A stretch of DNA of 32,413 bases, from assembly GCA_019359215.1 (NCBI GenBank), contig JAHHHS010000082.1, forward strand, positions 1 to 32,413. The letters are read 5' to 3'. The position numbers and the translations under genes are program-made. Every line of letters starts with the position of its first letter. The first letter of the stretch is position 1. This document shows, piece after piece, positions 7,183 to 14,315 of this stretch. Source of the stretch: Nostoc indistinguendum CM1-VF10 (lineage in GTDB: Bacteria > Cyanobacteriota > Cyanobacteriia > Cyanobacteriales > Nostocaceae). A model generated the notes under the pieces. It saw only the letters and a list, made by a program, of their open reading frames with translations, did not search any database and was not told the origin of the DNA.

Positions 7183-7551
7183 ATGAATTACGAAACAGCT
7201 CGGAAACTCCTCATCGATCAGACAATCACAACCGAGGAAAACCCACATGCGCTGTTGACGCGTATGAAACAGGGGAAACCGCCGGTACCCGGTCAGATCA
7301 CCTCGATTTTGTTGGCATTGAAAGTGGTATTTGAAGCCCTCAAAGATGCAAAGAGCCTAGACCGAGAACTGGCTTTGGCACTTTATCAGTTAAGCGTTAA
7401 GGCACAACAGGTATTTGCTGCAGGGCGTAAAGCCGGGATAGATTGGCCACCACTACTGAAAGAAGATTTGGTGAGAATTTCCTTAGCATCTGAAAGTATC
7501 TTTTCGGGTATATGGCAAACCCTAGCTCCTATAGGGTTGGGGAAGTTGTAG
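7183..7551 (+). CDS. Conserved cyanobacterial protein of unknown function
   Basis: 122 residues, soluble and largely alpha-helical. A short N-terminal part has MNYETARKLLIDQT and then KQGKPPVPGQITSILLALKV. A long helical section follows (LDRELALALYQLSVKAQQVF, then GRKAGIDWPPLLKED). I recall close relatives across filamentous cyanobacteria that databases sometimes label dethiobiotin-synthetase-like. No P-loop or other catalytic motif of that enzyme is present, so I do not adopt that label. The ATG at 7183 is the first in frame. It is a single gene with a purine-rich repeat (7576-7602) after it. Confidence 0.7.
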   Translation: MNYETARKLLIDQTITTEENPHALLTRMKQGKPPVPGQITSILLALKVVFEALKDAKSLDRELALALYQLSVKAQQVFAAGRKAGIDWPPLLKEDLVRISLASESIFSGIWQTLAPIGLGKL

Positions 7552-7697
7552 AACACCAATTCAGTAATCTTTTCATGAGAAGGGATGAGGGAGATAAGGG
7601 GAATAACCAATACCCATAAGACACGGTTTCATAAAAGTATTTAGTTATAATATTACAAAAATCAAAGTAAGATTTGATTTATACCAAAGTAATCCAT

Positions 7698-8084
7698 TTA
7701 CTGAGATTTGTTTTCTGGTTTATTAATTTTCTCTGTTGTGGGAACCCCTTGGTGATCGTAGCTTGTATTTTCCTGAGTCAGAGCGATCGCACTAAAGAAA
7801 ATGGCACTTCCTACAGCCAAGGCTACTATAGGACGCTTAAGCAAGACAAAATCTCTGATAATCCTAGCTAAAGGTCGGCTTTGACGACGTAGCGACGAAG
7901 CAACCATCAATTGTTTCCAAGTAAACGGATCACGGACATAATGACCGCTTTGGCAAACTACTAGCCGTTCTTGGCAATAGGGACAGCAAAATAAGCCCAT
8001 GCGCGTTTTTATTGGCTTTGGCGTAGCATTTCTTTGGCAAATTGGGCAAGTAACATAATGATTATCAAAGGTGTGTATATTCAT
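7698..8084 (-). CDS. Zinc-ribbon-like protein with one membrane segment
   Basis: 128 residues, family not recognised. The N-terminus carries Cys pairs C13-x2-C16 and C34-x2-C37 with further Cys at 33 and 44, typical of a treble-clef or zinc-ribbon metal site (VTCPICQ; CCPYCQERLVVC). A basic middle part (SLRRQSRPLARIIRD) precedes one hydrophobic helix at about 85-102 (IVALAVGSAIFFSAIAL). The tail is polar. The likely topology is a cytosolic zinc ribbon anchored to a membrane, but this is inference. It has no operon partner; the gene ends about 145 nt from the convergent gene at 7183-7551. Confidence 0.6.
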   Translation of the reverse strand: MNIHTFDNHYVTCPICQRNATPKPIKTRMGLFCCPYCQERLVVCQSGHYVRDPFTWKQLMVASSLRRQSRPLARIIRDFVLLKRPIVALAVGSAIFFSAIALTQENTSYDHQGVPTTEKINKPENKSQ

Positions 8085-8576
8085 TTACCTCGTCCGCCTA
8101 GTCCATTTACTCGCTCTATAACAATAGCTATACTGAATTCCGATCAATACTTAGCAGACTTCCAAGTATGGTCTGACATCAGCCATAAATCACACATATA
8201 TTGTATTACTACCAAGGATGGCTCAATGGTCGCAACACGAGTATAGCTAGATTTAGGCAAGGATGACTCCAAGTTTTTGTTTGCGGGTGCGTCCACCCAG
8301 CCCACAAAAACTTGTTGTCTTTAGAAAGATGAGCGTTGGCGCTCGCTCGCACCCCACTAGCGTAGGCGTAGCCGAAACTAGGCATTGCTAACCCTTAAAT
8401 AATAATTGTCTCCCATTTAACTATTCTCCCCATAAAAATTTGCACAATGACATTTTTTACTAAATCTTTGTAAATCAAGCGAATAAAGTCTACTTGTCTG
8501 GTTGCTAAATAATGGCTCACAATGATAAGTAACAGATAAAAATTTAAATTTTTTCTTACATTTACCTCGCCTCTCA
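8085..8576. other. Gene-free gap with a long hairpin and dispersed repeats
   Basis: No credible gene. At 8270-8314 is a hairpin: arms CAAGTTTTTGT and ACAAAAACTTG pair fully, and an inner GGGTG/CACCC pair adds to the stem. Around 8335-8390 is a dispersed repeat (gcgctcgctcgcacc; gcgtaggcgtagccgaaac) of the type scattered in Nostoc genomes. The chloride-channel promoter should lie in 8400-8570, which is AT-rich, but I cannot pick boxes with confidence. Confidence 0.45.
8270..8314. repeat. Long hairpin in intergenic region
   Basis: An 11-bp perfect outer stem (8270-8280 with 8304-8314) and a 5-bp inner stem (8285-8289 with 8294-8298), with asymmetric bulges. There is no T-run on either side, so it is not a standard terminator. 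It could be a folded RNA or a small repeat unit. Confidence 0.5.
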
Positions 8577-10481
8577 ATGACTCTCCTGCCTCCCACTCAA
8601 CACAGGAAGGTAACGGAACAACCTGCCTTTCCTACACCTTCCGTTCGTTTAGCTTACCTAATTAATCGTTTTCAACCATCCCCAGAAACCGTTGTCCTGT
8701 TTTTAGCCATGCTCATTGGCGGTGGTACTGGTATGGGTGTAGTCACATTTCACTATTTAATCCAGCTGATTCACCAGTTGATGCTGGAAAATTTAATGAG
8801 TCAAATCGGTGTTTGGGGTGCTTGGACTCTAGCCTGCGTTCCCACCCTTGGCGGATTAATCATTGGCTTGATGCGCTGGCGCACTCAAGACTTTGGCCCT
8901 GGACTTTCATCTCTCATCGCTGCTTCTCAGGGAACAGAGATTAGGCGACCACTACGACCAGTTAGGAAAATGCTGGCTGCATCTGTTTCTTTGGGAAGTG
9001 GTGCTTCTTTGGGACCAGAGGGGCCGAGTGTAGAAATTGGCGCAAATTTTGGGATGTTGTTCTCTGTAATCCTGAATGTATCTCAAGAACGACAACGTTT
9101 GCTTTTGGGTGCTGGTGCGGCGGCTGGACTTGCGGCTGGATTTAATGCTCCCATCGCTGGAGTATTTTTTGCCCTAGAGGTGGTGATGGGAGCTACATCT
9201 TTCGCTACTTCTGCTGTGAGTGTAGTGCTTCTAGCGGCGGTGGTAGCAGCATTAGTTGCTCAAATTGGTTTGGGGGCACAACCTGCTTTTGATTTACCTG
9301 CTTACCAAGTCCGCAGCCCCTTGGAATTACCTCTTTATCTTGGGTTAGGTTTAGGGGCCAGCCTAGTTTCTCTGGCTTATACTCAATCAATTCGGGGAGC
9401 AAAAGCCTGCTTTGCGGGGAAGGTTCCAGGTTTTGCCTTTTTCGGACGAATCCCTGAACCGATTCATCCAATTATTGGTGGTGTGATAATTGGCGCAGTT
9501 GCTTTGCACTTCCCGCAAATTTTGGGCGTGGGTTATGAAACCGTAGAAGCAATGCTTCAAGATGTGGAGTTTCCACTCTACCTGTTGGTGGCGTTGTTGG
9601 TGATGAAGCTACTGATGACTGCAATTAGCACAGGTAGTGGTTTTATCGGCGGTTTGTTTGCACCAGCAATGTTTTTAGGTGCTTCTTTTGGATCAGCTTA
9701 CGCCAAAATTTTAGCTGTGGTATTCCCGGCAATTTGCAATCAGATGGCGGCTCCTCCAGCTTATGCAATGGTGGGAATGGCAGCAGTGCTGGCTGGTAGT
9801 GTCAGAGCGCCGTTGACGGCTATTTTAATGCTGTTTGAATTAACCCGCGACTATCGCATTGTTTTACCGTTGATGGCAGCAGTGGGTTTGAGTGTTTGGC
9901 TAGTGGAAATGATTAAACCAACTTTCAACTCTAACTCTAATCTACAACAGATTGGTCTTTCGGAATTGAAAGATGAAAAAGCGGAAATTATGCAGCAAAT
10001 TTTGGTAGAAGATGCCATGCATCCCTATCCAAAAAAGTTACCTGCAACTCTTGGAGTGTTAGATGCAGCTGTGGAAATGATCCGCGATCGCGTCAGAACT
10101 GCTTTAGTAATTGATGAAGCAGAGCAATTAGTTGGTATACTTTCTCTGGAAGATATTAACCGCGCCCTTGCTCTTTGGCAAACTTACCCAAATTCACTGA
10201 CTGAAATTCCAGGTAATTTATCCAGCCAAACCCTCATAGACATTTGTACTACTGAAATTCTTTATGCATGGCAGGATGAACTATTATCTGAAGCTTTAGA
10301 CCGGATGACTCTTAGAGGTTTGCATCAATTACCAGTGGTAGCACGAGATAAACCCGATCGCATTTTGGGTTTATTAGAAAGAGAGCAAATTGCATTAACC
10401 TGCAATTTAGCAGTTACGCGTAAGGCACTTCGCCACTATTTACCAGTCTTACCTACCACAGATATAGTTATTAATCATTAG
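8577..10481 (+). CDS. ClC-family chloride channel/antiporter with CBS domains
   Basis: 634 residues. The membrane part (about 35-450) carries the ClC signatures: GSGASLGPEGPSVEIG with gating Glu148; FFALEVV with Glu201 at the position of the proton-pathway glutamate of H+/Cl- exchangers; and GSGFIGGLFAPAMFLG. The presence of both glutamates favours a 2 Cl-/H+ antiporter over a channel. The cytosolic C-terminus has a CBS pair (about 475-530, EDAMHPYPKKLPATLGVLDA; and about 550-610, DELLSEALDRMTLRGLHQLP), likely sensing adenine nucleotides. The protein should work as an integral membrane dimer in anion or pH balance. The ATG at 8577 has a weak ribosome site. Downstream are heptamer repeats. Confidence 0.95.
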   Translation: MTLLPPTQHRKVTEQPAFPTPSVRLAYLINRFQPSPETVVLFLAMLIGGGTGMGVVTFHYLIQLIHQLMLENLMSQIGVWGAWTLACVPTLGGLIIGLMRWRTQDFGPGLSSLIAASQGTEIRRPLRPVRKMLAASVSLGSGASLGPEGPSVEIGANFGMLFSVILNVSQERQRLLLGAGAAAGLAAGFNAPIAGVFFALEVVMGATSFATSAVSVVLLAAVVAALVAQIGLGAQPAFDLPAYQVRSPLELPLYLGLGLGASLVSLAYTQSIRGAKACFAGKVPGFAFFGRIPEPIHPIIGGVIIGAVALHFPQILGVGYETVEAMLQDVEFPLYLLVALLVMKLLMTAISTGSGFIGGLFAPAMFLGASFGSAYAKILAVVFPAICNQMAAPPAYAMVGMAAVLAGSVRAPLTAILMLFELTRDYRIVLPLMAAVGLSVWLVEMIKPTFNSNSNLQQIGLSELKDEKAEIMQQILVEDAMHPYPKKLPATLGVLDAAVEMIRDRVRTALVIDEAEQLVGILSLEDINRALALWQTYPNSLTEIPGNLSSQTLIDICTTEILYAWQDELLSEALDRMTLRGLHQLPVVARDKPDRILGLLEREQIALTCNLAVTRKALRHYLPVLPTTDIVINH

Positions 10482-10482
10482 T

Positions 10483-10503
10483 CATTGGTCATTGGTCATT
10501 GGT
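10483..10503 (+). repeat. Heptamer tandem repeat (cattggt x3)
   Basis: Three head-to-tail copies of cattggt follow the chloride-channel stop, and a partial inverted version (aatgac, attgac, aatgacc) lies at 10565-10586. This is an STRR-type heptamer repeat known from heterocystous cyanobacteria. Confidence 0.7.
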
Positions 10504-10591
10504 CACTTGTACTGAGTGGAGCCGAAGGAAGCCAAAGCATTGGTCATTGCTTTTCACAAAGGACAAATGACAATTGACTAATGACCATTTA

Positions 10592-11008
10592 TTAAGCTGT
10601 GGCTTCTATGGTTTCATCATCTTCGCGACCTTCTGGATCTATCTGTCTTAGACGAATGTGCTTTTTACCTAAAGTGATCACAAACTCATCTCCTGGTTTC
10701 AGATTCATCTGTTTTGTATAAGCTGAACCTATAAGTAAGTTACCATTCGATTGCACACTAATTCTATAGCTAGCACTACGTCCACCACGCCCATTAGCAC
10801 TGGGTGTACTGTCCAACTGAATGCCTTCGGCATCAATTAGGGCATTTAAGAACTTCATCATATTGACGCGCTCTATACCATTTTTGGTAACGGTATAGTA
10901 GCCGCACTTTTTGGCTTTGTCTTCTTTGCTCTCGTTCTCTAGCTCTTTGACTTTTTTGAGCAGTTCTTCACCGAGTAGGGGTTCAATTTTTTTCTGTTTA
11001 GGCATCAA
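10592..11008 (-). CDS. cyAbrB-family transcriptional regulator
   Basis: 138 residues. It belongs to the cyanobacterial AbrB-like family (cyAbrB, called CalA/CalB in Anabaena). The N-terminal part ELLKKVKELE then KKCGYYTVTKNGIERVNMMK is family-specific. The AbrB-like DNA-binding segment is C-terminal (NGNLLIGSAYTKQMNLKPGD, then ITLGKKHIRLRQI). Family members bind DNA broadly and affect carbon/nitrogen, hydrogenase and redox genes. I cannot assign clade A or B with certainty, so no symbol is given. Two adjacent ATGs (11008 and 11005 ends) are possible starts. The 5' region is shared with the divergent Rrf2 gene, which could allow joint control. Confidence 0.92.
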   Translation of the reverse strand: MMPKQKKIEPLLGEELLKKVKELENESKEDKAKKCGYYTVTKNGIERVNMMKFLNALIDAEGIQLDSTPSANGRGGRSASYRISVQSNGNLLIGSAYTKQMNLKPGDEFVITLGKKHIRLRQIDPEGREDDETIEATA

Positions 11009-11400
11009 CTTATGTCGAAAATGAATGTTTGAAGTGTTGGAATCGATTTTATTTTAGCTGACGTTGAGCTAATAGGAACATAATCCTTTAGTTTTTATCT
11101 CAACCTAGCCAAGTATATTACACTCGTAGCCACAATTGTTATGTGATTAACAATATTGTCAAGACAATCTATTTTAGAAAATGCTGGCAATGCTGATAAC
11201 TATATATATAGTTAGTGAATCACTGCTAGACTATACTTGTTTTAAGTTTTCTAAACTGACGCTCGAAAAGTTCTTTACTTGCTGAGGATGATAACTGAGT
11301 TACAGAACGATAAGTAAAACTGATCCTTAGTCATTGATAATTGGTTATTGGTCATTGGTTATTTACAAATGACAAAGGACAAACAACAAAGCTTGCCAAA
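11009..11400. promoter_or_regulatory. Divergent region between cyAbrB and Rrf2 genes
   Basis: An AT-rich 390-nt region between two divergent regulator genes. It contains an inverted repeat ATTGTC-aa-GACAAT (11155-11168) and an 18-bp perfect palindrome taactatatatatagtta (11197-11214). A heptamer-type repeat (ggttattggtcattggttat, 11342-11361) ends close to the Rrf2 start. Either inverted repeat could be an operator for one of the flanking regulators. No direct evidence assigns it. Confidence 0.4.
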
Positions 11401-11841
11401 ATGAAACTAACTACCAGAGGACACTATAGTGTGAAGGCGTTGCTAGATTTGAGTTTACAGCCAAAATATGGCCCTGTATCTGTGAGAGCGATCGCTAAAC
11501 GCCAAGATATCCCAGCTCCTTACCTCGAAAAACTACTAATAGAAATGCGTCGTGCGTCAATAGTTAAATCAGTTCGTGGTAGCATCGGCGGATACCAATT
11601 GGCAAGAGAGCCTGCACAAATATCTATAGGACAAATTTTAGAAGCAGTTGGCGAGACTAGCCATTTACCTCATCACACCCCAGCACCTGCACAAGCTGAA
11701 GATTGGGTTACATTTAGCCTCTGGCAGAGACTCAACCAAAAACTTAAAGAAGCTTTGTACAGTATTACTTTGGCAGACCTTTATTACGATGCTCGTAGCT
11801 GGCAAGCTTCCCTTGGAGAAGAAGCTAGTTTTGTGGTTTAG
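11401..11841 (+). CDS. Rrf2-family transcriptional regulator (no Fe-S cysteines)
   Basis: 146 residues from the ATG at 11401. The frame is open upstream to 11341, but that part is translated heptamer repeat, so 11401 is the real start (MKLTTRGHYSVKALLDLSLQ is the classical Rrf2 N-terminus). The winged-HTH follows (SVRAIAKRQDIPAPYLEKLL; RGSIGGYQLAREP). IscR-type members carry three Cys around residues 90-105 to hold a 2Fe-2S cluster; here that region reads EAVGETSHLPHHTPAPAQAE and the protein contains no Cys at all. Cluster sensing by the IscR mechanism is therefore excluded. The His-Pro-rich loop could bind another ligand, but that is speculation. Confidence 0.88.
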   Translation: MKLTTRGHYSVKALLDLSLQPKYGPVSVRAIAKRQDIPAPYLEKLLIEMRRASIVKSVRGSIGGYQLAREPAQISIGQILEAVGETSHLPHHTPAPAQAEDWVTFSLWQRLNQKLKEALYSITLADLYYDARSWQASLGEEASFVV

Positions 11842-12140
11842 TCAATAGTCAATAGTCTAAATATTAACTACGAATTTTAGATTTTAGATTTTTTGGTTGA
11901 TACCCCATCCGGTAATTCGTCCCACAACACTTTCATGGGCGGAACAAATTGAAAATCCTCAATTTAAAATCCGACGCTCGTTCCTTTCTACGAGACGCTG
12001 TGCGTAGCAAGATTCCCGTAGGGGTACGCTAACACTGCACTATCAGAGCCAAGTACCCGGACTTCGTAACGCTACGCTAACTTGGTTGGGGTCAATCCAA
12101 AACCCAAAATCCAAAATTGATTGACTCTTGATTCGTAACT
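11842..12140. other. Rrf2-cobD gap with dispersed repeats
   Basis: No gene. It contains short tandem repeats (gtcaatagtcaatagtc at 11840-11857; attttagattttagatttt at 11874-11892) and a dispersed repeat cluster at 11970-12085 (gacgctcgttcc; cgtaacgctacgctaac). The last about 50 nt before cobD contain ccaaaacccaaaatccaaaa, another tandem-like run. Confidence 0.5.
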
Positions 12141-13112
12141 ATGACCAATAGCATCTATATATTAATAATTGCTGCACTTTTAGATTACTTAATTGGTGAT
12201 CCTTGGAATTGGCCTCATCCAGTGCAAGTTATGGGTTGGGTAATTTCTCGCCTGACTAAATTTTCTCTCCAATTGTGTAAAAATTCTCTTACACAATGCC
12301 TAGCTGGAATTGTACTAGGTATTATCCTAATAATTGGTAGCGGTCTTGTTGGCTTTTTGATTATTCAAAGTGCCAAATTGGTTCATCCGTTGCTGGGAAT
12401 TACAATAAATAGCATTCTTTTGGCTAGTTGTTTTGCTGGCAGAAGTTTGCGAGCAGCAGCAGTGGCTGTTTTAGAACCTTTAACAGTGGGAGATTTGGAG
12501 AAGGCTCGGAAGATTTTAAGTAATTATGTTGGTCGAGATACCCAAAACCTTTCACAAGCAGAAATTTCACGAGCCGTTTTAGAAACGGTTGCAGAAAATG
12601 CCACCGATGGGGTGATGGCTCCGCTTTTCTATGCAATCGTTGGTATCTTTGTGCCAGTTGTAGGGCCAACTCCTTTAGCTTTAGCATACAAAGCCAGCAG
12701 TACCCTTGATTCAATGGTGGGCTACCGGGAAGCACCCTATACTTATTTGGGATGGTTCTGTGCGCGGTTGGAAGATTGTTTGACTTGGCTACCTTGTCGG
12801 TTAACAGTCGTGACTCTGGCGCTGTTATCGGGTAAACCAACGCATGTTTGGCGAATTTGTTGTAGGGATGCCATTAACGATCCTAGCCCCAATTCTGGGT
12901 GGAGTGAGTGCGCCTATGCTGCTTTTTTGGGCGTGCAGATGGGGGGTACAAATTGGTATCGTGGGGTAGCTAAGTACAAACCACTGCTAGGAGATGCTAT
13001 TTATCCCATTACTGCAACTTCTATTCAGAATGCTTTACAGTTGACTCGATATTGTTTTTTGCTATGGGTAGGGATAGTGATCGCAATATTCTTAATACTC
13101 GCAAATAGCTAA
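12141..13112 (+). CDS. cobD: Adenosylcobinamide-phosphate synthase (CbiB/CobD)
   Basis: 323 residues, the family length. It attaches aminopropanol (phosphate) to adenosylcobyric acid in late cobalamin (in cyanobacteria, pseudocobalamin) synthesis and is an integral membrane enzyme. Family motifs seen: LLDYLIGDPWNWPHPVQVMG near the N-terminus, SRAVLETVAENATDGVMAPL at about 143-162, ASSTLDSMVGYR, and the C-terminal NWYRGVAKYKPLLGD. Hydrophobic helices occur at about 1-17, 50-75, 85-110 and at the C-terminus. It is not in a visible cobalamin operon here; the following gene pyrR is unrelated and separated by heptamer repeats. Confidence 0.94.
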   Translation: MTNSIYILIIAALLDYLIGDPWNWPHPVQVMGWVISRLTKFSLQLCKNSLTQCLAGIVLGIILIIGSGLVGFLIIQSAKLVHPLLGITINSILLASCFAGRSLRAAAVAVLEPLTVGDLEKARKILSNYVGRDTQNLSQAEISRAVLETVAENATDGVMAPLFYAIVGIFVPVVGPTPLALAYKASSTLDSMVGYREAPYTYLGWFCARLEDCLTWLPCRLTVVTLALLSGKPTHVWRICCRDAINDPSPNSGWSECAYAAFLGVQMGGTNWYRGVAKYKPLLGDAIYPITATSIQNALQLTRYCFLLWVGIVIAIFLILANS

Positions 13113-13125
13113 TGATAAATGTAAA

Positions 13126-13167
13126 GTTAGGAGTTAGGAGTTAGGAGTTAAGAATAAAAACTCCTAA
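13126..13167. repeat. Heptamer tandem repeat (gttagga x3) forming a hairpin
   Basis: Three copies of gttagga (13126-13146) are followed by an inverted copy; TTAGGAGTT (13141-13149) pairs with AACTCCTAA (13159-13167). It lies between cobD and pyrR and could act as a weak terminator for cobD. Related units recur at 14219-14244. Confidence 0.65.
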
Positions 13168-13201
13168 CTCTTAACTGATCACTCCTAACTTATAACTTGC
13201 T

Positions 13202-13738
13202 ATGTCTGCTAAAGTAGTTGAAATTCTCTCATCCGAAGAAATCCGTCGTACTTTGACTCGCCTTGCATCTCAAATTGTAGAAAGGACGCGTGACTTGTCT
13301 CAACTGGTGCTTCTTGGCATTTATACCAGAGGTGCGTTATTAGCCGAATTGTTGGCACGTCAAATTGAAACGCTGGAAGATGTAGCCGTGTCAGTCGGCG
13401 CTTTGGACATTACATTTTATCGAGATGACCTCGACAAAATTGGATTGCGGACTCCAGCAAAAAGCGAAATTCCTTTTGACCTTACAGGGAAAACAGTTGT
13501 ACTCGTGGATGATGTGATTTTCAAAGGACGGACGATTCGCGCTGCTTTGAATGCAGTCAACGACTACGGTAGACCAGAGGTAATTCGTTTAGCTGTGTTA
13601 GTAGATAGGGGTCATCGAGAATTACCAATCCACCCAGATTTTATTGGCAAAAAGTTGCCTACTGCTAAAGAAGAAGTTGTCAAAGTTTACTTACAAAATT
13701 GCGATGGACGAGATGCAGTAGAGTTGATTAGTCATTAG
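13202..13738 (+). CDS. pyrR: PyrR bifunctional regulator / uracil phosphoribosyltransferase
   Basis: 178 residues, standard for PyrR. The PRPP-binding loop is TVVLVDDVIFKGRTIRAAL (about 99-117). The N-terminal core has LVLLGIYTRGALLAELLA and the PyrR-specific DITFYRDDL. The C-terminus has LVDRGHRELPIHPDFIGK, all characteristic of the family. In Bacillus PyrR binds pyr mRNA to control attenuation and also makes UMP from uracil and PRPP. No pyr biosynthetic gene and no attenuator leader are adjacent here, so an enzymatic salvage role is the safer inference. The ATG at 13202 follows repeat DNA; no strong ribosome site is visible. The gene converges with the NTF2-like gene. Confidence 0.94.
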   Translation: MSAKVVEILSSEEIRRTLTRLASQIVERTRDLSQLVLLGIYTRGALLAELLARQIETLEDVAVSVGALDITFYRDDLDKIGLRTPAKSEIPFDLTGKTVVLVDDVIFKGRTIRAALNAVNDYGRPEVIRLAVLVDRGHRELPIHPDFIGKKLPTAKEEVVKVYLQNCDGRDAVELISH

Positions 13739-13739
13739 T

Positions 13740-13767
13740 CATTGGGCATTGGGCATTGGGCATTGGG
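13740..13767 (+). repeat. Heptamer tandem repeat (cattggg x4)
   Basis: Four exact head-to-tail copies of cattggg immediately follow the pyrR stop (13736-13738), followed by cattag. This is an STRR-type array in the convergent gap between pyrR and the NTF2-like gene. A pyrimidine-rich repeat (cccctgctccctctgctccc) follows at 13782-13801. Confidence 0.8.
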
Positions 13768-13823
13768 CATTAGTTATTTTTCCCCTGCTCCCTCTGCTCC
13801 CCATTCTCCACTCTCGCATTCTG

Positions 13824-14207
13824 TTACCGCAAAACTGGGCTACCATGATGATGTAGTAAATACCACTTCCCGCCAAGAAACTGAAATATATTTGTAGCTG
13901 TTGATTGTGCTTCAAGTCTTCTCCCATTTACTACTTGGAACACATTTTCCCTCAGTATAACATAGGCAATATTATCGTTTATTTCTGTAGAAATTATGTC
14001 TGTGTTTATTTCGATATAAGCGGTATTTTTAAATATCTGCTCCCAAGAGGTGCGAATCTCCTTCCAACCTCGCAGTATATTACTTCCAGGATGAATACAA
14101 AAACTACCAGTCCCTTGTGACCATATTGCACTCATTGCTTCAATGTCTTTTCTTTCAAAAGCTCGATAAAAAGCTGCGTTAGCCGCTAAGACTTCATCCT
14201 TAGTCAT
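13824..14207 (-). CDS. NTF2-like/SnoaL-fold protein
   Basis: 127 residues with the cone-shaped alpha+beta NTF2 pattern. The N-terminal helix is ANAAFYRAFERKDIEAMSAI, followed by WSQGTGSFCIHPGSNILRGW, a block common in nuclear-transport-factor-2-family and DUF4440-like proteins. The C-terminal strands end in GGKWYLLHHHGSPVLR. Proteins of this fold are small enzymes or ligand binders, and sequence does not show which; no substrate is proposed. The start is the ATG at 14205-14207. It is a single gene convergent with pyrR, with about 108 nt of repeat-containing DNA separating it from the hybrid kinase upstream. Confidence 0.78.
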   Translation of the reverse strand: MTKDEVLAANAAFYRAFERKDIEAMSAIWSQGTGSFCIHPGSNILRGWKEIRTSWEQIFKNTAYIEINTDIISTEINDNIAYVILRENVFQVVNGRRLEAQSTATNIFQFLGGKWYLLHHHGSPVLR

Positions 14208-14315
14208 GGGGAGTTAAATAGTTAGGAGTTAGAAGTTAGGAGTTACTAAATTATAACTTTCAAGTTTGGCAAATAAATTAGCAATTCCCAATTTCCCATT
14301 CCCCATTCCCAATCC

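Noticed and set aside
7183..7551. Dethiobiotin synthetase (bioD)
   Set aside because: No P-loop or other BioD motif and only about half the usual length.
9205..9471. 88-codon antisense ORF inside the chloride channel gene
   Set aside because: Opposite a conserved membrane region; no independent support.
10592..11841. Toxin-antitoxin pair built from the AbrB-like protein and its neighbour
   Set aside because: The protein is the full-length cyanobacterial cyAbrB type and its divergent neighbour is an Rrf2 regulator, not a toxin.
12424..12840. 138-codon antisense ORF inside cobD
   Set aside because: Lies fully opposite a well-supported gene; open only because of codon bias.
12141..13738. cobD-pyrR functional operon
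   Set aside because: The genes share strand only; a 90-nt repeat-filled gap with a hairpin separates them and the pathways are unrelated.
13740..13767. Possible CRISPR-like array
   Set aside because: Units are 7 nt with no spacers and no cas genes nearby; an STRR-type array fits.
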